Below are positions 52,716-62,103 of a stretch of DNA of 64,000 nt, piece after piece. Every line of letters starts with the position of its first letter. Position 1 is the first letter of the stretch. Below the pieces are notes generated by a model. That model was given only the letters and a program-made list of their open reading frames with translations, made no database searches and had not been told where the DNA came from. The DNA comes from Aminobacter aminovorans (lineage in GTDB: Bacteria > Pseudomonadota > Alphaproteobacteria > Rhizobiales > Rhizobiaceae). The stretch lies in assembly GCF_900445235.1 (NCBI RefSeq), contig NZ_UFSM01000001.1:3301501-3365500 (forward strand). The letters run 5' to 3'. The position numbers and the translations under genes were made by a program.

Positions 52716-54254
52716 TTGTCCGAAGACACTCAGACCGCTCCAGAAGCGTTGACCTTCGCAGACCTCGGCCTTTCGCCGAAGGTCCTTTCCGCAGTCACCG
52801 ACGCGGGCTACACCCAGCCCACGCCGATCCAGGCAGGTGCGATCCCGCACGCACTGCAGGGCAAGGACGTGCTAGGCATCGCCCAGACGGGTACCGGCAA
52901 GACGGCATCCTTCGTGCTGCCAATGCTGACGCGCCTTGAAAAGGGCCGTGCCCGGGCACGCATGCCGCGGACGCTGATCCTCGAGCCGACGCGCGAGCTC
53001 GCAGCGCAGGTCGAGGAAAACTTCGTCAAATATGGCAAAAACCACCGGCTCAACATTTCCCTGCTGATCGGCGGCGTGTCGTTCGACGAGCAGGAAAAGA
53101 AGCTCGAGCGCGGTGCCGACGTCCTGATCGCCACGCCCGGCCGCATGCTCGACCATTTCGAGCGCGGCAAGCTTTTGCTGACCGGCGTCGAGATCCTTGT
53201 CATCGACGAAGCCGACCGCATGCTCGACATGGGCTTCATCCCCGACATCGAGCGCATCTGCAAGCTGATCCCTTTCACGCGTCAGACGCTGTTCTTCTCG
53301 GCGACGATGCCGCCGGAGATCACAAAGCTGACTGAGCAGTTCCTGCACGCGCCTATCCGTGTCGAGGTTTCGAAGGCTGCGTCGACCAGCACCAACATCA
53401 CGCAGCGCCTCGTCAAATCGGGCCCCAAGCCATGGGACAAGCGCGAAACGCTGCGCAAGCTGATCGACGCCGAAGGCGATGCAATCAAGAACGCGATCAT
53501 CTTCTGCAACCGGAAGGTCGACGTTTCGGAGCTGTTTCGTTCGCTGGTCAAGCACGATTATGATGCCGGCGCACTGCACGGCGATATGGACCAGCGCGCC
53601 CGCATGGCGATGCTTGCAGGCTTCCGTGACGGCAAGCTGAAGCTGCTTGTTGCCTCTGACGTCGCAGCGCGTGGTCTGGACATTCCAGAAGTCAGCCACG
53701 TCTTCAACTACGACGTGCCAATCCACGCAGAGGACTATGTCCACCGCATTGGCCGCACCGGTCGAGCCGGGCGCCTGGGTAAGGCTTTCACCATTGTTAC
53801 CAAGTCCGACACCAAATATGTCGACGCTATCCAGCGACTGACCGGCTTGGAGGTGGAATGGCACGACGGCGACCTGTCGACGGTCGTTGCCAGCGAAGGC
53901 GACGACGAAGCGCCGCGCCGCGGCCGTGGCGCGCCACGTCGCGCCGGCAAGGAAAAGCCAGGTCGCGAACGCGACCGCAAGCCGCGTGAAGAAGCACCAG
54001 TTACACAGGCCGCCGCCGTCGTGGCAGCCGAGGCGCCCGTCGACAACGTCGTCTCCGACATCAACGAGCGCCGCGAACGCAAGGATGCGATCCGAAACGG
54101 CAATTCCGATCGCAAGCAGCGCGAACATGAAGACAGGCCGCGCCGCGACGATCACCGCGGCAACCGCCGCCATCAGCGCGAGGAAGACGATGACCGCACC
54201 GTCGGCTTCGGCGACGACATGCCAGCCTTCATGCTCATCACCACAAACGTCTGA
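52716..54254 (+). CDS. DEAD-box RNA helicase, RhlE type
   Basis: About 512 residues. Q motif (FADLGLS...QPTPIQ), Walker A AQTGTGKT, PTRELAAQ, DEAD, SAT and HRIGRTGRAG are all intact over the first 380 residues. A C-terminal tail of about 120 residues is highly charged (RRGRGAPRRAGKEKPGRERD), as in RhlE-like enzymes that bind RNA nonspecifically. No ATG precedes the Q motif at a sensible distance; I use TTG 52716 (MSEDTQTAPEAL), with TTG 52689 as an alternative. Confidence 0.9.
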   Translation: MSEDTQTAPEALTFADLGLSPKVLSAVTDAGYTQPTPIQAGAIPHALQGKDVLGIAQTGTGKTASFVLPMLTRLEKGRARARMPRTLILEPTRELAAQVEENFVKYGKNHRLNISLLIGGVSFDEQEKKLERGADVLIATPGRMLDHFERGKLLLTGVEILVIDEADRMLDMGFIPDIERICKLIPFTRQTLFFSATMPPEITKLTEQFLHAPIRVEVSKAASTSTNITQRLVKSGPKPWDKRETLRKLIDAEGDAIKNAIIFCNRKVDVSELFRSLVKHDYDAGALHGDMDQRARMAMLAGFRDGKLKLLVASDVAARGLDIPEVSHVFNYDVPIHAEDYVHRIGRTGRAGRLGKAFTIVTKSDTKYVDAIQRLTGLEVEWHDGDLSTVVASEGDDEAPRRGRGAPRRAGKEKPGRERDRKPREEAPVTQAAAVVAAEAPVDNVVSDINERRERKDAIRNGNSDRKQREHEDRPRRDDHRGNRRHQREEDDDRTVGFGDDMPAFMLITTNV

Positions 54255-54273
54255 GCGATCGGACAATCCAGCG

Positions 54274-54305
54274 AAATGGCCCCTGATCGGGGCCATTTTC
54301 TTTTG
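54274..54305 (+). terminator. Intrinsic terminator after the helicase
   Basis: Ten-pair stem AAATGGCCCC / GGGGCCATTT with a five-base loop and TTTTCTTTT downstream, 20 bases after the stop. Confidence 0.88.
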
Positions 54306-54374
54306 GCGCCAGCATTCCCTGATTTCGTACAGAAGCGGACAGCTTGGCCTTCTCGCGACCATTCACGCGGCCTA

Positions 54375-54402
54375 TGAAAAACGGCCCCGCAAAGGGGGCC
54401 GT
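54375..54402 (-). terminator. Intrinsic terminator after the OmpA-type lipoprotein
   Basis: Minus strand: ACGGCCCC / GGGGCCGT stem with a six-base loop, followed by TTTTTC, 31 bases past the stop. Confidence 0.8.
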
Positions 54403-54432
54403 GTTTCGTGAGCTTGCCTGTCCGTCTGCAGT

Positions 54433-55080
54433 TCAGGTGAGCGGCGACAGCTGGATTTCGACGCGGCGGTTCTGTGCGCGGCCTTCCGCAGTGGCGTTGG
54501 ACGCAATCGGACGGGTCGCACCGAAACCGGTGACGGCAAAACGGCGCGAATCGACGCCCTGGGCACCGAGGTAGTTGGCGACCGACAACGCGCGACGCTG
54601 CGACAGGTCGAAATTGTGCTGGTCGCCGCCGGTCGAATCGGTGTGACCGAACACGTCGACGGTGGTCTGATTGAACTTCTTGAGCACCAGCGCCACCGAG
54701 TTCAGCGTGTTGTAGAAGCCGGCCTTCACCGCGTCCTGGTCGGTGGCAAAGGTGATGTTCGACGGCATGTTCAGGATGATCTGGTCGCCGGCGCGGGTGA
54801 CGCTGACGCCGCTGCCCTGCAGTTGGGCACGCAATTCGGATTCCTGCCGGTCCATGTAGCCGCCGGCGAGACCACCGGCGAGTGCGCCGACACCAGCGCC
54901 GATCAGCGCGTTGCGGCGGTCATTGCCGCCGGCGAGCAGACCAAGGCCGGCGCCGGCGAGTGCACCGATACCAGCACCTGCAGCGGCGTTCGAAACCTTC
55001 TGCTGACCGGTATAAGGATCGGTCGTGCACGCACCGACAAGCATGCTGCCAGCCAGCGCGAAAATCACTGTCTTCTTCAT
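54433..55080 (-). CDS. OmpA-family outer-membrane lipoprotein
   Basis: 215 residues: lipoprotein signal ending at a lipobox (LVGAC, Cys18), a glycine-zipper segment (AAAGAGIGALAGAGLGLLAG), then an OmpA domain with TVDVFGHTDSTGGDQHNFDL and LSQRRALSVANYL, which binds peptidoglycan. Resembles YiaD. An in-frame extension to 55131 lacks a lipobox at the correct distance. Confidence 0.92.
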   Translation of the reverse strand: MKKTVIFALAGSMLVGACTTDPYTGQQKVSNAAAGAGIGALAGAGLGLLAGGNDRRNALIGAGVGALAGGLAGGYMDRQESELRAQLQGSGVSVTRAGDQIILNMPSNITFATDQDAVKAGFYNTLNSVALVLKKFNQTTVDVFGHTDSTGGDQHNFDLSQRRALSVANYLGAQGVDSRRFAVTGFGATRPIASNATAEGRAQNRRVEIQLSPLT

Positions 55081-55231
55081 AAGGATATGTCCCTCTCCGT
55101 ACCGCGAAAACGCGCCGGGCGTTTCGCGCAAAGCCCTTCACCGGCCTTGTAGCATGAAATACGGCGAAAAACGGAACGGAAGCAGTGGCAAATGGGCAAA
55201 CCCGGACCTGACTGCAGGACAAATTGGTCGG

Positions 55232-55600
55232 CTACCAGAGGTTCTTGCCGTCGAGCACGACGACTTCGATCCGATCGAGGTCGAAATCATCGAAAAGGCG
55301 CGCATTGACGCTGACCTTGGGATTGTCGAAGTCGGCTTCGCCGGTCGACCAGTCAGGCGTCTCGGTGAAGGTACCGCAGCCGCAGATAGCGCAGAAACCA
55401 TGCTTCACCACGCTCGCATCGCGCGCGTAGATCGAGACGTTTTCGGGCGGACTGGTCAGCTTGAACTGGGCAGGCACGTAATAGGCCCAAAGCGCACCAC
55501 GCTTGGAGCAAAACGTGCAGGTGCAGAAGGTCACCGTCTCTGGCACCTCCGTTACCTCAAACATAGTCGCCTTGCAGTGACAGCTGCCCTTGATCACCAT
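55232..55600 (-). CDS. GFA/CENP-V-fold zinc protein
   Basis: 122 residues from MVIKGSCHCKATMFEVTEVP. Cys pattern CHC, CTCTFC and CAICGCGTF gives the two zinc sites of the GFA fold (glutathione-dependent formaldehyde-activating enzyme family). Most short members have no shown activity with formaldehyde. An upstream in-frame reading to 55810 covers a different gene's region and is rejected. Confidence 0.88.
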   Translation of the reverse strand: MVIKGSCHCKATMFEVTEVPETVTFCTCTFCSKRGALWAYYVPAQFKLTSPPENVSIYARDASVVKHGFCAICGCGTFTETPDWSTGEADFDNPKVSVNARLFDDFDLDRIEVVVLDGKNLW

Positions 55601-55703
55601 CCTGGTATTCCTCGCATGTCGTTTTGGGTCGCTTTCCTGCGACGGCGCACCATAGCGAGACGCTGCTGACACGCTGGTGTCAGCAGAACGGCTGTCAGGA
55701 TTG

Positions 55704-56039
55704 TCAGTAGGACTTCGGCGGCACGAACAGGCAGATGGTTTTGCTGTCATCGGCACCCGCGACGGAGCACCAATGATATTGGCCATCAGGCGATTCGTGG
55801 ATCCGTGCATCCTGGTAGGTTACCACCTCGCCAGTGCCCTCGATGACATAGCCTTGTGGCCGCTCGCTTATCGCCTTCTTGGGCACCTCGCGGCAGTCAT
55901 AGCCGGAACAGCAAGAGAAAGGATAGGTCCAGCCTTTGGGCGCATCATGGGAAAAGGCGGGCGGTGCGCTGATCGAAATCAGCACGAGCGCAGACACTGC
56001 AAGGGCATATCGGCGCAGGCGGAGGTTTCCTGGACGCAT
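55704..56039 (-). CDS. Small exported cysteine-containing protein of unknown function
   Basis: 111 residues with a signal peptide (about 1-30, ALAVSALVLISISAPPAFS). The mature part has the cluster FSCCSGYDCREVP plus two further Cys (HWCSVA and KTICLF), five in all. Similar short proteins with the CCSGxDC motif occur in rhizobia to my recollection, without function. Metal binding or disulfide bonding is possible. Confidence 0.7.
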   Translation of the reverse strand: MRPGNLRLRRYALAVSALVLISISAPPAFSHDAPKGWTYPFSCCSGYDCREVPKKAISERPQGYVIEGTGEVVTYQDARIHESPDGQYHWCSVAGADDSKTICLFVPPKSY

Positions 56040-56169
56040 AGCGTCATCCCCTGAGATTACCTCCCAAGCGAATCCTGCTCCCGCACGCTTAACGAAATCT
56101 TACCTGAAATGTTCCAGCGACAGGCAGCCCGGTCATCACGCTTTCGCGACGACCGGGCGCCAGAAAACG

Positions 56170-57301
56170 CTAGTCGAGGTCGGCGACCGCCTGCCCTGCC
56201 CCGCCTTCGATGCGTTGCGACAGCGACGCTTCCATGAAGTCGTCGAGGTCACCGTCGAGAACGTCGGACGGGCTGGTGCTTTCGACGCCGGTGCGCAGAT
56301 CCTTCACCAACTGGTAGGGCTGGAGCACGTAGGAGCGGATCTGGTGACCCCAGCCGATGTCGGTCTTGGCCGATTCCGTCGCGTTGGCGACGGCCTCACG
56401 CTTTTTCAGCTCTTCCTCGTAGAGGCGCGAGCGCAGCATTTCCCAGGCCTTGGCCTTGTTCTTGTGCTGCGAGCGCTCGGCCTGACAGGCTACGGCAATG
56501 CCGGTGGCGATGTGCGTGATGCGCACCGCCGAGTCGGTGGTGTTGACGTGCTGGCCGCCAGCGCCCGACGAACGGTAGGTGTCGATGCGCACATCCGATT
56601 CCGAGACGTCTATCTCGATCGAATCGTCGACCACTGGATAGACCCAGATGCTGGAGAACGAGGTGTGGCGACGCGCATTGCTGTCATAGGGCGAAATGCG
56701 GACCAGGCGATGAACGCCCGATTCCGTCTTCAGCCAGCCATAGGCATTGTGGCCCTTGATCAGCAGCGTGGCAGACTTGATGCCGGCTTCTTCGCCATCA
56801 TGGACTTCCAGAACCTCGACCTTGAAGCGACGGCGTTCGGCCCAGCGGGTGTACATGCGCAGCAGCATGTTGGCCCAGTCCTGGCTCTCGGTGCCACCAG
56901 CACCGGCGTGGACTTCGAGATAGGTGTCGTTCTGGTCGGCTTCGCCCGACAGCAGCGACTCGATCTGGCGCGCCCGGATCTCGCCGGCCAGCGAACGAAT
57001 GGCGGTTTCGGCCTCGCTGATGATGTCAGCGTCGCCTTCTTCCTCGCCCATCTCGATCAGGCCGATATTGTCGTCCAGCGCCTGGCTCAGGCCCTTGATC
57101 GCATTGATGCTGTCATCGAGCGACTGGCGCTCGCGCATCAGCTTCTGGGCTTCCTGCGGGTCGTTCCAGAGGTTGCCGTCCTCTGCCCGCATATTCAGGT
57201 AATCAAGCCGCTTTATCGCCTGATCCCAGTCAAAGATGCCTCCTCAGCAGGCTTATGGCCTGCCTGATTTCGTCGACGATGTTCTGCGTTTCCGCGCGCA
57301 T
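56170..57301 (-). CDS. prfB: Peptide chain release factor 2, with programmed +1 frameshift
   Basis: 376 residues after frameshift. Frame 0 (57301-57230) gives 23 residues, [12 protein letters not shown] to RRHL, and stops at an in-frame TGA (57232-57230). Skipping one base gives GAC and the RF2 frame (57231-56170): [20 protein letters not shown]. The catalytic GGQ is [10 protein letters not shown]. The recognition tripeptide is SPY ([15 protein letters not shown]) where E. coli has SPF. Read-through of TGA in the +1 frame autoregulates RF2, which recognises UGA and UAA. Flanked by a VOC gene and, further upstream, mrcA. Confidence 0.96.
57229..57244 (-). other. Programmed +1 frameshift site of prfB
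   Basis: Minus strand AGGAGG-CAT-CTT-TGA-C. The internal Shine-Dalgarno AGGAGG lies three bases before the CTT slippery codon, followed by TGA and then C. It is the canonical prfB arrangement. Confidence 0.93.
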
Positions 57302-57388
57302 GGAGATTGCTTCTTTTTGCTTGTTTCGCGCCCGAAGGCGGTTGTTGAATCCGCGCGGAACATAGGGATGAGGCCGCCCCCTGTAAAG

Positions 57389-57420
57389 CAAAATGGGCCG
57401 GCGCCTTCCGGCCTGCCCAT
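57389..57420 (-). terminator. Hairpin terminator after the VOC gene
   Basis: Minus strand ATGGGC...GCCCAT with an inner GGCCGG/CCGGCC pairing, then TTTGC. It lies just after the VOC stop. The T-run is short. Confidence 0.6.
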
Positions 57421-57424
57421 ACGC

Positions 57425-57898
57425 CTAGCCGGCATAAGCAGCTTCAAGCCTGGCGACGTCGATCTTGGTCATCTGCAGCATCGCCTGCATGACCCGGCCG
57501 GCCTTGGCGCCATCGGCATCGCCAAGCAACCGCGGCAGTGCCTCGGGGACGACCTGCCATGAAAGCCCGAACTTGTCCTTCAGCCAGCCGCACTGGCCTG
57601 GTTGGCCGCCCTCGGACAGCTTGTTCCAGAAGTGGTCGACCTCGGGCTGATCCGTGCAGTCGATGCTCATCGAAATCGCTTCGGTGAACTTGAACATCGG
57701 ACCGCCGTTCAAGGCCGTGAAATGCAGCCCTTCGAGCTCGAACTCGGCGACCATGACGCTGCCGGCAGGCCCTGGTCCCGCCTCGCCATAGCGGGTCACC
57801 TTGCCTATCCTAGAATTCTTGAACACCGAAACGTAAAACGTCACCGCCTCTTCGGCCTGGTCGTCGAACCAAAGGAATGGGCTGATCTTCTGCATCAT
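57425..57898 (-). CDS. VOC-superfamily protein (PhnB / PF06983-like)
   Basis: 157 residues, MMQKISPFLWFDDQAEEAVT at the start, FTALNGGPMFKFTEAISMSI and FGLSWQVVPEALPRLLGD. The two-module VOC fold is shared with PhnB-like and 3-demethylubiquinone methyltransferase-like annotations, but these proteins have no methyltransferase motif. Metal-dependent chemistry unknown. Two adjacent ATGs; the first is kept. It separates mrcA from prfB, which are often closer. Confidence 0.82.
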   Translation of the reverse strand: MMQKISPFLWFDDQAEEAVTFYVSVFKNSRIGKVTRYGEAGPGPAGSVMVAEFELEGLHFTALNGGPMFKFTEAISMSIDCTDQPEVDHFWNKLSEGGQPGQCGWLKDKFGLSWQVVPEALPRLLGDADGAKAGRVMQAMLQMTKIDVARLEAAYAG

Positions 57899-58122
57899 CT
57901 TCTCCTCGCTGAAATTTCGACTGTCGCGCCGTCACCGGCTGTTTCATGCCCACCCCATGACGCAATCACGGGCGGCCATTTCAATAACCAAAAGGCTATA
58001 TAACTATTTGGGTATTTTCAAGCAGTCGAGACTGACATGCGCAAACAAAAATGCGCGCGGCTAGGCCGCGCGCATTCGTCAGTTCAATCGACGTTCCGGC
58101 GAATGCCGGCCGATCAGCGATC

Positions 58123-60573
58123 CTAGTAGAGGCCGCCGCCACCTTCGCTGATGGCTTTGCTGGCCTGCGGCGACAGGGCTTCACCGTAGCCATTGGTGCC
58201 GTCCTCACCCATGCCGATGACCCAGTAGCTGTCGGCAGGGCCGGTGCCTGGCTTGAAGGCTTCCATGATCGTACCCGGCGCGCCTTCGGCTGCCTGCATG
58301 CCGGTCTTGCGGTCGATCGAGATCAGCTTCATGCCGGCCGGTACGACGAAGTCGCTCTTGGGCGTACCTTCGAGTGCCACCGTCATAAAATCCTTGAACA
58401 CCGGTGCAGCGAGACCGCCGCCGGTCGTGCCTTTGCCGAGCCCCTGGGGCTTGTCGTAGCCCATGTACAAGCCGACAACGAGGTTGGGCGTGTAGCCTAC
58501 GAACCAGGCGTCTTTCTCGTCGTTGGTCGTTCCGGTCTTGCCGGCAATCGGCCGGTTGAGCGACAGCAGCGTGGTCGCCGTGCCGCGCAGCACGACGCCT
58601 TCCAGCATAGAGGTAATCTGGTAGGCGGTCATCGGGTCCAGCACCTGCTCGGAATTGTCGACCAGCTCCGGCTCGGGCTGATTGGCCCATTCGGTGGCGA
58701 CGCAGCCTTCGCAGCCACGTTCGTCATGCTTGAATACCGTCTTGCCGTAGCGATCCTGGATGCGGTCGATCAGCGACGGCTTGATCTGGCGGCCGCCATT
58801 GGCCATCACGGCATAGGCCGAGACCATACGCATGACGGTGGTCTCGCCCGCGCCCAGCGCCATCGGCAGATAAGGCGCCAGCTTGTCGTAGACACCGAAG
58901 CGCTCGGCATATTCGGCGACCGTCTTCATGCCCATGTCGTTGGCAAGGCGCACAGTCATCAGGTTGCGCGAGCGCTCGATGCCGGCGCGCAGGGTCGAGG
59001 GACCGGCAGCCTTGCCGTCATAGTTCTTCGGCGTCCAGGTGGTGTTGCCCGACTGAATGGTGATCGGGCCGTCCATGATCACCGAGGCCGGCGTGTAGCC
59101 GTTGTCGAGTGCTGCCGCATAAACGAATGGCTTGAAGGCCGAACCTGGCTGGCGCATCGCCTGGGTCGCGCGGTTGAACTCGGACTGCGAATAGGAGAAG
59201 CCGCCGACCATGGCTAGCACGCGGCCGGTGTGCGGATCCATGGCGACGAGGCCGCCCGACACTTCAGGCACCTGGCGCAGCGCATAGCTGTCGCCTTCGT
59301 TCTTCTCGACATAGATCACGTCGCCGGATTTCAGCACTTCGGACGGAGAATTGGCCTTCACGCGCTTGCCGTCGGCGACATAGCGCATGGCAAAGCTCAT
59401 GTCGTCCTTCGACACTGTGCTCGTCTCGCGGTCCTTGGACAGCGCGCCGGAAATCTCGCGCTTAGGCTGAAGGCCGATCTCGAGGCCGGTCTTGGAGCTG
59501 TCGAGCACGACGGCGAGACGCCATTCGGGAATGTCGTCCAGCGCCTTGACCTCGCCGAGCGCCGTGCCCCAGTCGCCCGAGATGTCGATGTTCTTGACCG
59601 GGCCGCGATAGCCGCGCAGGCGATCGTACTTCTCCAGGCCCGACTGCATGGCCTTTCGCGCCATGGCCTGAAGCTTCGGGTCGAGCGTGGTGCGGACCGA
59701 CAGGCCGCCCTCGTAAAGCGCGTCCTGGCCATAGCGTGCGATCAGTTCGCGGCGCACTTCTTCGGTGAAGTACTCACCCGCGAACACATAGGTGCCGGTG
59801 CGGCGCGGAGTCACGCCGAGCGGCGAGGCCTTGGCCTTGTCGCCTTCATCGCGCGACACATAGCCATTGGTGACCATCTGGTCGATCACCCAGTTGCGAC
59901 GCTCTATGGCACGATCGGCATATTTGAACGGGTGATAGTTCGACGGGCCTTTCGGCAGCGCGGCGAGATAGGCAGCTTCAGCGACGGTCAGTTCGTTGAC
60001 CGATTTGTCGAAATAGGTCAGCGCGGCACCGGCAATGCCATAGGCGCCGAGGCCGAAGAAGATCTCGTTGACGTAGAGTTCGAGGATGCGGTCCTTCGAG
60101 TAGGCCTGCTCGATGCGGAAGGCCAGAACCATTTCCTTGATCTTGCGCTCATAGGTCTGGTCGGAGCTCAGAAGGAAGTTCTTGGCGACCTGCTGGGTGA
60201 TGGTCGACGCACCGACCTGCCGGCGGCCGGAACCGAAATTCTGGAAGTTGGTCAGCACGGCGCGGCCGAGGCCGGTCACGTCGATGCCGGGGTGATTGTA
60301 GAAGTTCTTATCTTCGGCCGACAGAAAGGCTGCCTTGACGCGATCGGGCACGGCCTGGATCGGCAGATAGAGCCGGCGCTCGCGTGCGAATTCGCCCATC
60401 AGCGCGCCGTCGGAAGCGTGGACACGCGTCGTCACCGGCGGCTCGTATTTGGCAAGCACCTCGTAGTCGGGGAGTTCCTTGGTCAGCTGGCCGAGATAGA
60501 GCGCCACGCCAGCCGCGACAACGAGCGCAAGCGTCGTGCCGATGCCGAAGAAATAGCCGATAAGACGAATCAT
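58123..60573 (-). CDS. mrcA: Penicillin-binding protein 1A (bifunctional)
   Basis: 816 residues with an N-terminal membrane anchor (about 5-28), the glycosyltransferase domain (AEDKNFYNHPGIDVTG, catalytic Glu87) and the transpeptidase domain with SxxK in RQPGSAFKPFVY, SxN in SRNLMTV, and KTG in IAGKTGTTND. It polymerises and cross-links peptidoglycan. It lies 218 bases downstream of the amidase gene and upstream of the VOC/prfB genes. Confidence 0.97.
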   Translation of the reverse strand: MIRLIGYFFGIGTTLALVVAAGVALYLGQLTKELPDYEVLAKYEPPVTTRVHASDGALMGEFARERRLYLPIQAVPDRVKAAFLSAEDKNFYNHPGIDVTGLGRAVLTNFQNFGSGRRQVGASTITQQVAKNFLLSSDQTYERKIKEMVLAFRIEQAYSKDRILELYVNEIFFGLGAYGIAGAALTYFDKSVNELTVAEAAYLAALPKGPSNYHPFKYADRAIERRNWVIDQMVTNGYVSRDEGDKAKASPLGVTPRRTGTYVFAGEYFTEEVRRELIARYGQDALYEGGLSVRTTLDPKLQAMARKAMQSGLEKYDRLRGYRGPVKNIDISGDWGTALGEVKALDDIPEWRLAVVLDSSKTGLEIGLQPKREISGALSKDRETSTVSKDDMSFAMRYVADGKRVKANSPSEVLKSGDVIYVEKNEGDSYALRQVPEVSGGLVAMDPHTGRVLAMVGGFSYSQSEFNRATQAMRQPGSAFKPFVYAAALDNGYTPASVIMDGPITIQSGNTTWTPKNYDGKAAGPSTLRAGIERSRNLMTVRLANDMGMKTVAEYAERFGVYDKLAPYLPMALGAGETTVMRMVSAYAVMANGGRQIKPSLIDRIQDRYGKTVFKHDERGCEGCVATEWANQPEPELVDNSEQVLDPMTAYQITSMLEGVVLRGTATTLLSLNRPIAGKTGTTNDEKDAWFVGYTPNLVVGLYMGYDKPQGLGKGTTGGGLAAPVFKDFMTVALEGTPKSDFVVPAGMKLISIDRKTGMQAAEGAPGTIMEAFKPGTGPADSYWVIGMGEDGTNGYGEALSPQASKAISEGGGGLY

Positions 60574-60791
60574 GCCCGCTCCAGTACAACGTCCGGGGAT
60601 TCCCTAAACCAACCCGCCATCATCGCAAGCTGCAGGTATTGTCCCGGTCCGCAATCGGCCACCCATGTCGCGCGCTTGTGGACAAAATACGGCAACAGCC
60701 CGCCAGCGCCAAAGATTCTGACCTAAAACACCACAAATGCCCGTTCCGTGACCCGCCGGCAATGCCATCTGCAGGCCAGAGCAATCCCGTC

Positions 60792-62057
60792 TCAGCCGCC
60801 GGTAGCGCCCCTTTCGGCAACAAAGGCTGCGACGGCCTTGGAAATGCTCGCCGCCGCCTTCTCGCGCCAATCGGCACTGCGAAGCTGCTCTTCGTCCTGA
60901 GGATTGGAGAGATAGCCGAGTTCGACCAGGACCGACGGCACATCAGGCGCCTTGAGTACCCGGAAGCCGGCCGAACGATGCGGGTTGTTGATCATGCCGA
61001 CAGTCGGCGACAGCTCGCCGACCAGCGAGCGCGCGAAACGGGTCGAAAAGCCGTGCGTCTCGCGCCGGATCAGATCGACAAGAATGTCAGAGACCGCATG
61101 GTCTTCTTCGGCGACATCGACACCGGCCAGCTGATCGGAAAGATTTTCACGATCGGCCAGTGCCTGCGCATCGGCATCTGAAGCCTTGTCCGACACGGTG
61201 TAGACGGTAGCACCACGGATACCTTTGAGCCTGATCGTATCGGCATGAATCGAAATGAACAGGTCGGCTTCCTGCTGGCGGGCGATGCGGACACGGTCGT
61301 CCAGGCGGAGAAACTCATCGCCCTCGCGAGTCAGGACGACCTTGTAGGCGTTGTTGGACGCAAGCTTTGCCTGCAACTCCTTGGCGAAGGCCAGCGTCAC
61401 GGTCTTTTCGACCGTGCCGTTCAGACCTTCGGCGCCACCGTCGATGCCGCCATGACCTGGATCGAGCACGATCGTGAACGGGCGGTCGCCGCGATGTGCG
61501 ATCTTGCCGAGCCTGTCGGTCTTGGGCGTCGTCGAGCCGGTCGTCTCTGCCTGAATGGCGAGCGCCGCATCGAACTCACGCTCGGAGGCAGCGGCAATGT
61601 CGGCGACAAGGCGATAACCGGACCCGTCTTCATTTTTCAGGATATCGACCTTCTCGACGTTGAACGGCCCCTTCGACGTCACGATCAGCCGCGACGCCCC
61701 CTCGCCCGATGGGCCATAACGTACGCTCTTGATCAGGCCGCGCGGCTTGAGGTCCTTGGCGTCGATCGCAAGGGTGGCGTCAGGCAGATCTACGACAAGA
61801 CGATGCGGGCTGCGCAGCAGGAACCACTTCGGCTCGGGTTCGCGATCGAAATTCATGACGATGCGCATATGAGTCGCGTCGCCTGCCATCTTGTAGTCGA
61901 TCGTCCTGATCGTCTCGGCGGCGCGAACCGGCTGGCAATCGATGCCGACAAGGACCGTGAGGAACGCCAAGAGCGCGAACACCGCACGGCGTACCGCGCC
62001 GCCGGGCTGGATGCTCCCAAACGGGAAGCTCTTGCCAGTCAATACCGCAGCCCACAT
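60792..62057 (-). CDS. N-acetylmuramoyl-L-alanine amidase (AmiC-like)
   Basis: 421 residues from MWAAVLTGKSFPFGSIQPGG. A hydrophobic signal segment (VFALLAFLTVLVGID) precedes an N-terminal AMIN domain (MRIVMNFDREPEPKWFLLRS) and a C-terminal Amidase_3 domain with zinc ligands His in LDPGHGG, Glu in NGTVEKTV and His in SIHAD. It cleaves the peptide from muramic acid during septum splitting. Its leader contains a terminator-like hairpin. The rne gene diverges upstream. Confidence 0.93.
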   Translation of the reverse strand: MWAAVLTGKSFPFGSIQPGGAVRRAVFALLAFLTVLVGIDCQPVRAAETIRTIDYKMAGDATHMRIVMNFDREPEPKWFLLRSPHRLVVDLPDATLAIDAKDLKPRGLIKSVRYGPSGEGASRLIVTSKGPFNVEKVDILKNEDGSGYRLVADIAAASEREFDAALAIQAETTGSTTPKTDRLGKIAHRGDRPFTIVLDPGHGGIDGGAEGLNGTVEKTVTLAFAKELQAKLASNNAYKVVLTREGDEFLRLDDRVRIARQQEADLFISIHADTIRLKGIRGATVYTVSDKASDADAQALADRENLSDQLAGVDVAEEDHAVSDILVDLIRRETHGFSTRFARSLVGELSPTVGMINNPHRSAGFRVLKAPDVPSVLVELGYLSNPQDEEQLRSADWREKAAASISKAVAAFVAERGATGG

Positions 62058-62074
62058 CTCAGTCTTGCCGCTCC

Positions 62075-62103
62075 AAAAAGCAGGCGTGCAGTCATTGCAC
62101 GCC
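62075..62103 (-). promoter_or_regulatory. Terminator-like hairpin in the amidase leader
   Basis: Minus strand GGCGTGCA-ATGAC-TGCACGCC-TGC-TTTTT, 18 bases before the amidase start. A perfect eight-pair stem then a five-T run suggests attenuation or a false terminator; neither is shown. Confidence 0.4.
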
